DNA of 42,374 nucleotides, from assembly GCA_903845115.1 (NCBI GenBank), contig CAIMWE010000273.1:1-42374 (forward strand), written 5' to 3'. Origin of the DNA: an uncultured Acidobacteriota bacterium (GTDB taxonomy: Bacteria; Acidobacteriota; Thermoanaerobaculia; UBA5066). Made by a program: the position numbers and the translations under genes. Below, in pieces: positions 1 to 9,207 of the stretch (the stretch's first letter is position 1; each line of letters opens with the position of its first letter). The notes under the pieces are model-generated. The model saw nothing but the letters and a program-made list of their open reading frames with translations. It did not search any database and had not been told where the DNA came from.

Positions 1-129
1 CGAAGGGTTGCTGCGGCACGGCGCCATCTTCTGCGTTGCCGCTCCTCGGAGATGGCCCCGCATCGCCTGCGTCGCGGCGCCTTGAAGCTGACGCCGTGGC
101 GCGAGCAACGCGGCCCCTTCCAGATTCCT

Positions 130-1326
130 TCACAGCCTCTGCGCCGAGCCCGAGGCCGACGGGCTTGCCGGCGAGAGGGCCGCGAGCCACCACTCGAGGC
201 TGAACCGCCCCTGCCGCCGCTCCCAGACCACCAGCAGCCCCTGGAGGAGCACGACGGCGGCCAGTCCCGCCGCCAGCGACGGCCAGACTCCGAGCAGTGC
301 CGCGACGGCAGGCCGCCCCCTGAAGAGGTGGACGATCGCCAGCGGCCAGCCCACGAGGAGGTAGTGGAGGAAGTAGAAGGTGAGGGAGGACCGGCTGGCC
401 CTCGAGCAGGCCCGGACGACAGGCCCGGCCTTGGCCGGATCCCTTCCCGGCCGGTCGAACCACGCCGAAAAGCCAGTGAAGACGAGCAGCGACATGCCGA
501 GCTGGACGGCGATCATCGTGAACGAGTCCGGGTAGATGCTGAGGGGTGAGAGGAAGTCGCGGACGACGGACGACGGCCTGAGGAGGCTGGCCCACGCGCC
601 GCCCAGGCCCAGGCAAACGAGGAGCCCACCGATGATCGCCAGGAGAGGGAGGTCTCCGGCGATTCGGCCCCGGACGACCCGGCGCCCGATCACCACGCCC
701 ACGACAGGGAAGAGGGCCCACGGAAAGAGCGGGAACTCCCCGGCGAAAAGAAAACCGCGGACGACGTCCGGCACCGTCCAGATGACCTGGAACGCCCCGC
801 TCGGGTCCAGGAGGATCCCCGGGAACGCGTCCGAGATCACCGGCACCTGGATGAACGGGCCTCCCCAGGCCGCCTCGAAGTCGACGTTCCGGCGGAGCCA
901 GGGGGAGGCCAGCGCGATCACGAGGCTCCCGGCGATCAGCAGGACCGACGGCGCGAAGCGGCAGAAGAAGACGACGACCGTCATCGTCCCCATCATCGTC
1001 AGGATGTCCCACTGCCAGATCCTCGCGGGCCCCCAGGTGACGGCCAGCATCAGGAGACCGACCAGGAACAGGAAGCCGCCCCGGACGAGGGCCCTCTTCA
1101 GCTCGAGAGCCGGGCCGCCGGACCGCTTCTCGGCCGACAGAACCTGGCTCATTCCCATCAGCATCAGGAAGGCCGCCGCCCCCCAGTCGCCGAGGGCGTG
1201 GTTGACGAGGAAGTACGGCCAGGTCCCGGTCGCCGAGTGATCCCCGTAATAGACCACGAAGTGCACGATGACCATGCCCACGAGGGCCGCTCCCCTCATG
1301 ACATCGATCGACAGGACTCGGCTCAT
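130..1326 (-). CDS. DUF1624 / heparan-glucosaminide acetyltransferase-like membrane protein
   Basis: A 398-residue polytopic inner-membrane protein with about ten hydrophobic segments. The N-terminus reads MSRVLSIDVMRGAALVGM followed by a helix with a histidine, the hallmark of the DUF1624 (heparan-alpha-glucosaminide N-acetyltransferase catalytic domain-like) and DUF418 families, in which an R/D-rich first helix precedes a conserved His. Known relatives are thought to move acyl groups across the membrane; the substrate here is unknown. The frame stays open upstream to 1560, but the family motif begins at the ATG at 1326 and the longer N-terminus is low-complexity sequence overlapping the divergent gene, so 1326 is chosen. 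It is divergent from the gene at 1388 with 61 bp between them. The C-terminal tail is Ser/Ala/Pro-rich and poorly conserved in appearance. Confidence 0.8.
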   Translation of the reverse strand: MSRVLSIDVMRGAALVGMVIVHFVVYYGDHSATGTWPYFLVNHALGDWGAAAFLMLMGMSQVLSAEKRSGGPALELKRALVRGGFLFLVGLLMLAVTWGPARIWQWDILTMMGTMTVVVFFCRFAPSVLLIAGSLVIALASPWLRRNVDFEAAWGGPFIQVPVISDAFPGILLDPSGAFQVIWTVPDVVRGFLFAGEFPLFPWALFPVVGVVIGRRVVRGRIAGDLPLLAIIGGLLVCLGLGGAWASLLRPSSVVRDFLSPLSIYPDSFTMIAVQLGMSLLVFTGFSAWFDRPGRDPAKAGPVVRACSRASRSSLTFYFLHYLLVGWPLAIVHLFRGRPAVAALLGVWPSLAAGLAAVVLLQGLLVVWERRQGRFSLEWWLAALSPASPSASGSAQRL

Positions 1327-1358
1327 GGCGATTCCCGAGATGGTATCGGATCTGCTCC

Positions 1359-1364
1359 TATACT
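1359..1364 (+). promoter_or_regulatory. possible -10 element for the 1388 operon
   Basis: TATACT lies 24 bp before the ATG at 1388, inside the short divergent gap after 1326, and matches the sigma-70 -10 consensus at five of six bases. A purine-rich ribosome binding site (GGGGGGAGGGGG) follows at about 1372-1384. No good -35 hexamer is visible at the right distance, so this is tentative. Confidence 0.3.
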
Positions 1365-1387
1365 GCGGACGAGGGGGGAGGGGGCCG

Positions 1388-2137
1388 ATGCGGAAGTCCC
1401 TTGGTCGCTTGCTCGTCCTGCTCGTTCTTTCCATCCCGATGACCGCTCGGGTCGCCGCCCTCGGCGCCCGGCTCTCGTTCGCCGAGATCGTGCAGGACGG
1501 GGAGACGATCGTCGCTGCGACCATCACCAGCGTGTCCACGAGGTGGGGTGCCGAGCACAAGATGATCTGGACTGACTACGCACTCTCGGTACAGGAGGTC
1601 TGGAAGGGAAGCCCCCGGGCCGTCCTGACGGTCAGCTTCGCGGGCGGGACCGTCGCAGGCGAGTCGATCCTGGTCAGCCACGTCCCGGAGCTCGAGGTGG
1701 GCGCCACCTACGTCCTCTCGTTGCACGAGCCCGGTCACCTCTACGCTTCTCCGGTCGTCGGCTCGGAACAGGGACTCTTCCGCGAGGTGACCGACGCCGA
1801 GAGCGGCAGGCGGATCCTCCTGGACGCCGAAGGGTTCGCCGTCCGCCTCGGAGCTGACGGCCAGATCGTGCGAATCGCCGCCGCCGAGCCTGCCCTGACG
1901 TCAGGCAAGGTCACGCTGCGACGCACCTCCCTCACCGGCGTGCGGCCCCCGTCAATTGCGGAACCGACGTACCGCGACGGCCAGGGACGACCGCTCCCCG
2001 CCCCGACGAGCCAGCCCTCCCGTGCCGCCCGGACCAGCGCGGCGGCCCAGGAGAGCGGCTTCCCCCTGACGCGGGCGGCCCTCAAGGCGGCAGTCCGGCA
2101 AGTCGTGGAAGGACGCCGGGAAGGGGACGGCCGGTGA
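1388..2137 (+). CDS. exported protein of unknown function, partner of the downstream protease
   Basis: A 249-residue protein with a Sec-type signal peptide (MRKSLGRLLVLLVLSIP followed by an Ala-rich cleavage region). The segment after it (FAEIVQDGETIVAATITSV) and a later VGATYVLSL stretch look like a small all-beta secreted domain. I do not recognise a named family. The frame is open to 1268, but the ATG at 1388 has a strong purine-rich binding site and begins the signal peptide, so it is preferred. Its stop overlaps the GTG start of the metalloprotease by four bases (GTGA), so the two are almost certainly translated together. An accessory, chaperone or inhibitor role for the protease is a guess from this coupling alone. 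Confidence 0.7.
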   Translation: MRKSLGRLLVLLVLSIPMTARVAALGARLSFAEIVQDGETIVAATITSVSTRWGAEHKMIWTDYALSVQEVWKGSPRAVLTVSFAGGTVAGESILVSHVPELEVGATYVLSLHEPGHLYASPVVGSEQGLFREVTDAESGRRILLDAEGFAVRLGADGQIVRIAAAEPALTSGKVTLRRTSLTGVRPPSIAEPTYRDGQGRPLPAPTSQPSRAARTSAAAQESGFPLTRAALKAAVRQVVEGRREGDGR

Positions 2138-5073
2138 GAAGAGTCCCGACCTTCGCGGCGCTTCCGCTCCTGACCGCGCTGCTCCTCCCCTCCCCGGCCG
2201 ACGCTCAGGCAAGCGCCAACGCCGGCCATCCCGACCAGGAGGGGTGCTGGTGCGGCTACCAGACGAACGCCCCGAGGAGCTACGTCATCCGGGGAAAGGG
2301 AAGCGACTCCGGCCAGAAGGAAGCGGCCGCCGACATGCTCCGCGAGTGGAACCGGTACGTGGACCTCTTCACTCCGTCGGTCGACTTGACCCAGAGCCTC
2401 GGAAGCAGGAACGGCGTCAACGAGGTGAACCTCTTCATCACTTCCGCCGAGTCGGAGACGATCTACGGCGTCTCGGTCGAGCCGAAGGCGTTCGGGATCG
2501 CCGTGATCTACCCCGACGAGGGTTTCGGCCACTTCAACGAGTGCAGCGGCTTCAAGACCACCGACTGCGGTCCGTTCACCGAGACCGACGTCGTCGTCAA
2601 CGCCGACTACTCGGCCGGCTGGACGGGCGACTGGTTCGCCAAGGGGAACGACAAGGGAGGCGGCGCCGCGCTCGTCCAGACGACGGTCCTTCACGAGGTC
2701 GGCCACACGCTCGGCCTCCACCACGTCTTCAACGTCGCCTTCGACGCCCTCTACGGGAACAGCTTCTCGACGATGAACTACCTGAACGACGACGTCGGGA
2801 AGTTCGTGACGAGGATGGACTCCAAGACGGTCAGGGCCCAGTACCCCGGGGCTGCCCGTTCGTTCGTCGACCTGGCCATCACCCCCTTCGTCTACGGCAA
2901 CGGGCAGTACGACCAGGAGTACGCCGCGCTGTCGAAATCGTCGGTCCTGACGGGCGACCGGCTCACCGTCTCGAACTGGCTCGTCCAGAACGTGGGATCC
3001 CGGAAGGCGGGCGCCTTCCGAGTCACCTTCTACCTCTTCCCGGCCGGGTCGCGCCCGTACCCCGAGCCGTCCGACCGCGCCCTCGGCTCCGCCGACTTCG
3101 GCGAGGGGGCCGACGTGGACGCCGAGCGGGAGATGAGCGGGACGCCCCTCGTCGTCCCGGCCGGCGTTCCGGCGGGCGACTACTGGGTCGGAGCCATCGT
3201 CACCGTGGGCGGCCAGGAAGATTCCCCGTGGAGCGCGGGAAAGCCGAACAACAACCGGATGGTGATCGGCCACTCCTTCTCGACGCTTCGAGTCCTCCCC
3301 GGAATCGGCCCCACGCTGCTCGGGGCCGAGTTCCTCTTCACCCCTGCCCAGCCACAGGCGGGTCAGACCGTCACCTTCGCCGACGTCTCGCGCGGAAGCC
3401 CGACGAGCTGGCTCTGGGACTTCGACGACCCGGGCTCGGGCCACGCGAACCGGTCGGCCGACCCGGACCCCTCGCACGCGTTCGTGAGCGCCGGGGCCCA
3501 CGTCGTGTCGCTCGCGGTGAAGGACGGCAAGGCGGAGAGCACCACCTCCCGGACGCTCTTCGTGGCACCGACCTTTGGCAATGGCGGGACCACCGCGACC
3601 CCCGTCCTGCCCGTGGTGATCGACCTGCCGGGCCGGTTCTCCACGGAGCTCACGATTGCCAACAGCGGATCGGACGACGCCACGGTCCGGCTGCGGTACA
3701 CGGCCTCTCCACGCTTCGGTGGCCAGGGAACCGGGGCCATTCCCCCGCTCCCGGTCAAGGCGGGCCGCCAGGTCGTCGTCGCCAACGCCGTCGACTATCT
3801 CAGGAGCAAAGGGCTCCCCATCCCGGCGGGAGACCAGGGGGGATCCCTCAGGCTCGAGTTCGAAGGGCTGAGCAGCACGGGAGCCGCCTACGGGTTGGCC
3901 CGGACGACGGCGCCGATCGCCGGCGTCGGACGGGCCGGAGTCTCCTGCGCGGGAGTCGACGCCAGAGCCGCCTACAACGAGCGGGTCGCCGTTTTCGGCC
4001 TTCGCGAGAACGCTTACGACCGGAGCCACCTCGGACTCGTGAACACCTCGACGACCTCGCCGGTGACGTTGACGGTCGACGTCGTCCGGGGCGACGGGAA
4101 GGAGAGCGCGAGACTCGCGCCGGTCACCCTCCAGCCAGGCGAGTGGAGGCAGCTCGACAGGGTCCTCTCCCTGGCCGGGCCCTCCTTCACCGAAGGGTGG
4201 GCCGTCGTCGACCCCGGCACGAGCACCGTTCCCTTCCTCGCCTACGGCGTCGTCAACGACAACGGAACGAACGACGGCTCGTACGTGGCTGCCATTCCCG
4301 ACTCGAAGGTCGAGGCGAGTCTCGTCCTGCCGGCCGTCGTCGAGATCGGGGACCGCTACTCGAGCGAGCTGATCCTGACGAACGTGGCGAACGTGAAGAC
4401 AGAGGCCATCGTCGAGTTCGTCGAGTCGCTCGCGAACCCGGGCGGCCTCCCGACAGGGACTTTCAGCTTCTTCCTCGGCCCGTTCGAGCAGGTGATCGTC
4501 CCGGAGATCGTCGACACCCTCCGCCGGCAGAAGCCGGGGGCCTTCCCGCTCCCGAAAGGCGGCGCGTACACCGGGACCCTCTCCGTGACCTTCTCGCCCG
4601 GGACTCCCGGGTCGACCGCGATGACGCCGGGCCTCGCCGGAGTCCGCACCTCGAGCCCGTCGTCCGTGACTCCTGGTCGGCTCGGAGTCTTCTCCCCCGG
4701 AGAGGGAATCCAGAAGTCGGCGCGCGACGCCTTCGTCTACGGCCTCCAGCAGAATGCCTCCACCCGCTCGAACCTGGCGATCGTCAACGCCGTGACGATG
4801 GGCCCGCCGATCAAGGTCCGGCTCGAGATCGTCGACGCCGACACCGGCGTGGTCGCGGCCACGCGGACACTCTCCCCTCTCGCGGCGCTCGAGTGGAGGC
4901 AGATCGATCGGGTCCTCGAGCTCTACGCGCCAGGGGTCACCAACGCCTTCGTCCACCTGTCGGTCGTGGAGGGAGACAGCCGCTTCTTCGCGTACGCCGT
5001 CCTGAACGACGGCGCCCGGCCAGGGCAGGGGACGGGTGACGGGAGCTACGTGCCGATGGTCGTGAACCAGTAG
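2134..5073 (+). CDS. secreted matrixin-like zinc metalloprotease with PKD domain and duplicated C-terminal module
   Basis: A 979-residue exported protein with a signal peptide (about residues 1-25, ending in ADAQA). The catalytic domain holds the metzincin zinc site HEVGHTLGLHH at residues 187-197 (three His ligands and the general-base Glu188) and a plausible Met-turn, STMNY, with Met214. A PKD-like beta-sandwich follows at about 395-480, containing WLWDFDD and the closing HAFVSAGAHVVSLAVKDG. The rest (about 487-979) is two copies of a module of about 240 residues, each with VLPVVIDL/VLPAVVEI, ELTIANS/ELILTNV, EWRQLDRVL/EWRQIDRVL and a closing NDGSYV; these may be surface-binding or secretion domains. 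GTG start, coupled to the preceding gene by a four-base overlap. Family membership is confident; the substrate is unknown. Confidence 0.85.
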   Translation: MRRVPTFAALPLLTALLLPSPADAQASANAGHPDQEGCWCGYQTNAPRSYVIRGKGSDSGQKEAAADMLREWNRYVDLFTPSVDLTQSLGSRNGVNEVNLFITSAESETIYGVSVEPKAFGIAVIYPDEGFGHFNECSGFKTTDCGPFTETDVVVNADYSAGWTGDWFAKGNDKGGGAALVQTTVLHEVGHTLGLHHVFNVAFDALYGNSFSTMNYLNDDVGKFVTRMDSKTVRAQYPGAARSFVDLAITPFVYGNGQYDQEYAALSKSSVLTGDRLTVSNWLVQNVGSRKAGAFRVTFYLFPAGSRPYPEPSDRALGSADFGEGADVDAEREMSGTPLVVPAGVPAGDYWVGAIVTVGGQEDSPWSAGKPNNNRMVIGHSFSTLRVLPGIGPTLLGAEFLFTPAQPQAGQTVTFADVSRGSPTSWLWDFDDPGSGHANRSADPDPSHAFVSAGAHVVSLAVKDGKAESTTSRTLFVAPTFGNGGTTATPVLPVVIDLPGRFSTELTIANSGSDDATVRLRYTASPRFGGQGTGAIPPLPVKAGRQVVVANAVDYLRSKGLPIPAGDQGGSLRLEFEGLSSTGAAYGLARTTAPIAGVGRAGVSCAGVDARAAYNERVAVFGLRENAYDRSHLGLVNTSTTSPVTLTVDVVRGDGKESARLAPVTLQPGEWRQLDRVLSLAGPSFTEGWAVVDPGTSTVPFLAYGVVNDNGTNDGSYVAAIPDSKVEASLVLPAVVEIGDRYSSELILTNVANVKTEAIVEFVESLANPGGLPTGTFSFFLGPFEQVIVPEIVDTLRRQKPGAFPLPKGGAYTGTLSVTFSPGTPGSTAMTPGLAGVRTSSPSSVTPGRLGVFSPGEGIQKSARDAFVYGLQQNASTRSNLAIVNAVTMGPPIKVRLEIVDADTGVVAATRTLSPLAALEWRQIDRVLELYAPGVTNAFVHLSVVEGDSRFFAYAVLNDGARPGQGTGDGSYVPMVVNQ

Positions 5074-5078
5074 CCGGG

Positions 5079-6362
5079 ATGCCCGCCCTCGACCGGTCGG
5101 CGCCGGTGCAGAATCCGCTGATGGCTTCCGGCCCCGAACACCGCGACGTCCCGGTCCTCTTCGCGAGCCGGATCCTCCGGCTCTTCGCCTACGGGTTCCT
5201 CTCGGTGGTCCTGGTCCTCTACCTGGTCGCCAGCGGCCTGTCGGAGGGCCGGATCGGCCTGCTCCTGACTCTCACGCTGGTGGGGGACGCCGTGGTCTCC
5301 CTCTACATCACGACCACCGCCGACCGCGTCGGCCGGCGGCGGATGCTCCTCGTCGGGGCCGGCCTGATGGTCTTCGCCGGGGTCCTCTTCGCGACGACGA
5401 GCTCGTTCCTTCCCCTCCTCGTGGGCGCCACCCTCGGCGTCATCAGCCCGAGCGGGAACGAGGTGGGACCGTTCCTGGCCATCGAGCAGGCCGCTCTCGC
5501 CGACAGCGTCCCGGCCGACGAGAGGCCCGGCGTCTTCGCCTGGTACACCCTGGCCGGCTCCTTCGCCACCGCCGCGGGTGCGCTCGCGGGCGGCGGGCTG
5601 GCGCAGGTGCTCCAGTCGGCGGGCGCGGCCCCGCTCGCGAGCTACCGGGCCGTCGTCCTCGGCTACGCGCTGATCGGCGGCCTCCTGGTCCCGGTCTTCC
5701 TCCGCCTCTCCCCCGCCGTCGAACCGCCGGTGACGCGAGTCGAGGGGCGGCCGGCGTACCTCCACGCCGGCCTCGGCCTGGGCCCCTCCCGCGGCAACGT
5801 CCTCCGCCTCGCCGGTGCCTTCTCCGTCGACTCGTTCGCCGGGGGCTTCATCGTGCAGGCCTTCGTCGCCTACTGGTTCCACCTCCGCTTCGGCGTCGCG
5901 CCCGCGGGGCTCGGGACGATCTTCTTCGCCGCGAACCTTCTCGCCGGGGCGTCGGCTCTCCTCGCCACGCGGCTCGCCCGGAGGATCGGCCTCCTGAACA
6001 CGATGGTCGTGACCCACATCCCCTCGAACGTGCTCCTCTTCGCGGTGCCGCTGATGCCGACGCTGCCGCTCGCGATCGCCGTCCTCCTCCTCCGCTTCAG
6101 CATCTCGCAGATGGACGTCCCGACCCGGCAGGCCTACACGATGGCGCTCGTCACCCCGGGCGAGCGCTCCGCCGCCGCCGGCGTCACCGGGATCGCGCGG
6201 ACCATCGGGGCCTCCCTCTCGCCGCTCGTCGCCAGCCCGCTCTACGCGAGCGCCGTCCTCTCCAGCTTCCCATTCTTCGTCGCCGGGGGGCTCAAGATCG
6301 CCTACGACCTCCTGGTCTGGCGGGCGTTCCGGAAGGTCAGCCTACCCGACGCCGGCCGATGA
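5079..6362 (+). CDS. MFS transporter
   Basis: A 427-residue protein with about twelve hydrophobic segments and the major facilitator loop-2/3 signature, here DRVGRRRMLLVGA, between helices 2 and 3. A long central cytoplasmic loop (about residues 200-235) separates the two six-helix halves, as usual. It would be an inner-membrane proton-coupled transporter or efflux pump. The substrate cannot be read from sequence, though the overall shape resembles drug-efflux members. It starts five bases after the protease stop, probably as the third gene of the operon beginning at 1388. An in-frame ATG at 5121 (MASGPEH) is an alternative start, because residues 1-14 are not hydrophobic or obviously conserved. 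Confidence 0.85.
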   Translation: MPALDRSAPVQNPLMASGPEHRDVPVLFASRILRLFAYGFLSVVLVLYLVASGLSEGRIGLLLTLTLVGDAVVSLYITTTADRVGRRRMLLVGAGLMVFAGVLFATTSSFLPLLVGATLGVISPSGNEVGPFLAIEQAALADSVPADERPGVFAWYTLAGSFATAAGALAGGGLAQVLQSAGAAPLASYRAVVLGYALIGGLLVPVFLRLSPAVEPPVTRVEGRPAYLHAGLGLGPSRGNVLRLAGAFSVDSFAGGFIVQAFVAYWFHLRFGVAPAGLGTIFFAANLLAGASALLATRLARRIGLLNTMVVTHIPSNVLLFAVPLMPTLPLAIAVLLLRFSISQMDVPTRQAYTMALVTPGERSAAAGVTGIARTIGASLSPLVASPLYASAVLSSFPFFVAGGLKIAYDLLVWRAFRKVSLPDAGR

Positions 6363-6523
6363 TCGAGGGAACGCCCACGTCGAGGTGATGGCTGCCGGCG
6401 CCCACGGCAAGATCGTCCTGTTGCCCTAGCGACTCCCGAGGGGGGCTCATCGATCGACTGCCGGAGCGGCCCGCGCCGCCGATGGACTAGACTGTGTCCG
6501 GCCATCCCTGGCGGAGGAATCGC

Positions 6524-6853
6524 TTGCGGGAACCGACTTCGAAAAAAGAGCTCCAATCGGCGTGGGTCCTCCTGCGCCTCGGGATGCGCGAGGCCGCCGC
6601 GGCCCACCGGTCTCCGGTGGCCGCGCGGGTCAGCGCCCTCCCGGCGGTGCCTCCCGACCCTTCGGAGGTGGAGCCGATCGCCCGGCTCCTGGTCGGGGAG
6701 CTGGCCCGGGAGTCGGCGGAGGGCGAGGCCAGTCCGACCCTCAGGCTCCTGAAGAAGACCTTCCGCCCGAACAAGGCCGAGAAGACGCGCAGGAACGTCG
6801 AGAAGATGTTCAACAGCTACCTGAAGGCCTGGAAGGCCCAGAAACCGGCCTGA
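6524..6853 (+). CDS. small basic protein of unknown function, TTG start
   Basis: A 109-residue protein that I do not recognise. It is helical in appearance, with an acidic/Ala-rich middle and a basic C-terminus (RPNKAEKTRRNVEKMF followed by an aromatic/Lys tail). The open frame reaches a GTG at 6494, but GGAGG at 6513-6517 lies six bases before an in-frame TTG at 6524, which is much better placed, so TTG is chosen. Codon use resembles that of neighbouring genes (GC-rich third positions). It converges on the histidine kinase gene at 6887 and shares a hairpin with it. No predicted membrane segment. Confidence that it is a real gene is moderate. Confidence 0.5.
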   Translation: MREPTSKKELQSAWVLLRLGMREAAAAHRSPVAARVSALPAVPPDPSEVEPIARLLVGELARESAEGEASPTLRLLKKTFRPNKAEKTRRNVEKMFNSYLKAWKAQKPA

Positions 6854-6891
6854 CGGCGGAACGGGGGGCATCCCCTTCCGCTCGGGTCAGG
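6849..6891. terminator. symmetric hairpin between convergent stops
   Basis: Nested inverted repeats CCTGAC/GTCAGG (6849-6854 and 6886-6891), GCGGAA/TTCCGC and GGGG/CCCC close on a GGCAT loop. The outer arms contain the stop codons of both convergent genes (6851-6853 on +, 6887-6889 on -). There is no U-tract on either strand, so it may be a bidirectional 3'-end stabiliser rather than a classical intrinsic terminator. Confidence 0.5.
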
Positions 6892-9001
6892 AGACGTTCG
6901 GGGTTCCCGGCGGCAGGACCAGCTTCCTCCAGGACGTGCTGATGCCGGATCGAGGCTTCACGGGGAGCGAGAAGGAGAACCTCGCCCCCTTCCCGACTTC
7001 ACCTTCCGCCCAGACCCGCCCGCTGTGCCGGGTCACGATCCGCTTGACCAGTGCGAGCCCGATGCCCGTCCCCTCGAATTCGGTCATTCCGTGAAGTCGC
7101 TGGAAGACGCCGAAGAGCTTGTCGGCGTAAGTCATGTCGAATCCGGCCCCGTTGTCCCGGACCCGGTAGACGGCGAATCCCGCCTCTACCGACCCCTCGA
7201 CCTCGATGACGGACGGCTCCTTGCCTGCCGAGAACTTGGCCGCGTTGGACAGGAGGTTGATCCAGACCTGCCGTACGAGCGTCCCGTCGCCGTCGGCCCA
7301 GGGAAGCTCTCCGACCCGGAAGTCGATCTTCCTCCGCGCCTCGGGGTCCGCGATGACCTCCTCGAACGCCGACCGGGCCATCTCCTTCATGTTCAGCCGG
7401 TTGACACTCATCTCGCTCCGGCCCGAGCGCGAGAACGACAGGAGGTCGTCGATGAGCCTCGCCATCCGCCTGGCGTTCGCCCGCACGACCCCGAGCAGCC
7501 GTTTTGCCTCGGCATCCACCTGGTCCCCGTGCCTCTGGACCACCATCGCCGAAAAACCTTCGATCGCCCGGAGCGGTGCCCGGAGATCGTGAGACACGGA
7601 GTAGGAAAATGCCTCCAGTTCGCTGTTGACGGCCTCCAGCTGTGCAGTCCGTTCCCTGACCTTCTGCTCCAGCTCGACCGTGAGCTGGTGGATCTCCGCC
7701 TCCGAGCGCCTCTGATCGGTGAGGTCCCGGAAGACCGCGATCCTGACCGTCCTCCCGTTGTAGGCCGCGATCCGCGCATCGGCTTCGACGGGAAACCTGG
7801 ATCCGTCGCACCGAAGGGCCACGGCCTCGTGGCGCTCGACATGTCCGGTCCGAATGCGCTCCCGAACGGCACCGACGAACTCCGGGGCGACGAATTCGAG
7901 GAGGCTTCGACCGATCGTCTCCTGGATGCTGTTCCCGAGGAGCGCGGCGAACTGCGGATTACAGTCGATGATCGTTCCATTTTCCGAGATGGCGACGCCC
8001 TCCGAAGTCGCCTCGGCCAGGAACCGGAACCTCCCCTCGGCCTCGCGGATGGCGATCTCCGCTTGCTTGCGCTCGGTCATGTCTTCGACCGTGCCGTCGT
8101 AGTAGAGGACGCGACCGGACTCATCGCACGCGGCCCTCGCACTCTCGCGGACCCAGATGTACTCCCCGTCGGACCTCTTCCAGCGGGACTCGATGCCGAT
8201 GATGACCCCTTTCTCGTCCAGCTCCCGCTTGAAGTCCGCTCTCGAATAGTCGGGGTGGTAACCCTGCTCCTCCAGGTTACGCTGACGAAGGTCCTCGAAT
8301 GAGGAGTACCCGAGCATGGTGCAGAGCGCGGAATTGGCCATCACGATCTGGCCGCCTGGCGTGGTCCGGTAGAGCCCGAGGACCGAACGGTCGTAAAGGG
8401 TCCTGAACCTCTCCTCGCTCTCCTGAAGAGCATCGTGGGACTCCATGAGGGCAGCCTCGTTGCGGCGCTTGAGCTCGGTCACGTCGGTCAGTGTGATGTG
8501 GCCTGTGGCCCTATCGTCGTTGTCGGCGTGAACGTTGGCATCGACCCGACCCCAGAACGAGGTGCCATCCTCCATCACCATGCCCACCTCGAACGAGGAC
8601 GGCTCCCCGGTCTCGAAAAGCCGACGAAGGTGAAGGGAGTAGGTCTCTTGGCTCGCGGGATCGACGAAGCGGCGGAGGGGACTCCCGACGAGCGCATTCC
8701 GGGTGACCCCGAGGCAGCTCGTGAGCGTCAGGTTCGCCTCCTGGATCAATCCCTTGTCATTCAGAACGGCGTAGCCCACGGGGGCCAGGTCGTAGAGGTC
8801 GAGGTACTTCTCGCGCGAGCGCTCCAGCTCGTTCTGCGTTCGCCGCAGCTCCTCGTTCTGCATCTCCAGCTCGATCTGATGGACGCCCAGCTCATGCTGA
8901 AAGGAGAGCGTGTCCACCGCCGAGAGCTTGGGGGCCGATCTTTCCTTCTCCGCGAATCGCCGCTCCGCCTCGGCGCGTAAGGCCTCAGCGTCGATCTTCA
9001 C
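6887..9001 (-). CDS. cytoplasmic sensor histidine kinase with three PAS domains
   Basis: A 704-residue kinase. An N-terminal coiled coil (about 1-65, rich in EL/EM repeats) leads to three PAS/PAC domains at about 66-185, 195-320 and 325-440, each preceded by a short linker helix; the PAC ends read TLTDVTELKRR, TVEDMTERKQAE and FRDLTDQRRSEAE. A second coiled coil leads to HisKA with the phospho-acceptor His471 in SVSHDLRAPLR, then an HATPase_c domain with N-box NLLSNAAKFS, G1 DNGAGFD and G2 GTGIGLALVKR. No transmembrane segment or signal peptide, so it should sense an internal signal. GTG start without a clear ribosome binding site. No response regulator is adjacent, so it is an orphan kinase in this window. 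The HisKA/HATPase type resembles phytochrome-like and bacteriophytochrome-associated kinases. Confidence 0.9.
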   Translation of the reverse strand: MKIDAEALRAEAERRFAEKERSAPKLSAVDTLSFQHELGVHQIELEMQNEELRRTQNELERSREKYLDLYDLAPVGYAVLNDKGLIQEANLTLTSCLGVTRNALVGSPLRRFVDPASQETYSLHLRRLFETGEPSSFEVGMVMEDGTSFWGRVDANVHADNDDRATGHITLTDVTELKRRNEAALMESHDALQESEERFRTLYDRSVLGLYRTTPGGQIVMANSALCTMLGYSSFEDLRQRNLEEQGYHPDYSRADFKRELDEKGVIIGIESRWKRSDGEYIWVRESARAACDESGRVLYYDGTVEDMTERKQAEIAIREAEGRFRFLAEATSEGVAISENGTIIDCNPQFAALLGNSIQETIGRSLLEFVAPEFVGAVRERIRTGHVERHEAVALRCDGSRFPVEADARIAAYNGRTVRIAVFRDLTDQRRSEAEIHQLTVELEQKVRERTAQLEAVNSELEAFSYSVSHDLRAPLRAIEGFSAMVVQRHGDQVDAEAKRLLGVVRANARRMARLIDDLLSFSRSGRSEMSVNRLNMKEMARSAFEEVIADPEARRKIDFRVGELPWADGDGTLVRQVWINLLSNAAKFSAGKEPSVIEVEGSVEAGFAVYRVRDNGAGFDMTYADKLFGVFQRLHGMTEFEGTGIGLALVKRIVTRHSGRVWAEGEVGKGARFSFSLPVKPRSGISTSWRKLVLPPGTPNVS

Positions 9002-9207
9002 GAGGGGGTCCCTATTCGGCGGCGAGGGGGGGCTACGACCCTCTTCATGTTCACCTCAGGTGACTGTCGCCCTGGCAGACGGTACCGTTGCAGCGACCTG
9101 GCCGGGTCGAAGGGGGCATAGGGTCACCGAATTGTTGCATGCTCCGCCTGACCTCCGAATAGAGGATCATGCCACGCCGGCGGGGGCGTGCATGTTCGAC
9201 TGAAATC

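Noticed and set aside
1-129. Possible end of a gene at the left edge
   Set aside because: No frame shows a recognisable protein and only 129 bp are available.
1741-4956. 1071-codon open frame on the - strand over the metalloprotease gene
   Set aside because: It is Arg/Gly/Asp-rich low-complexity sequence with no domain, created by the GC-rich third positions of the real + strand gene.
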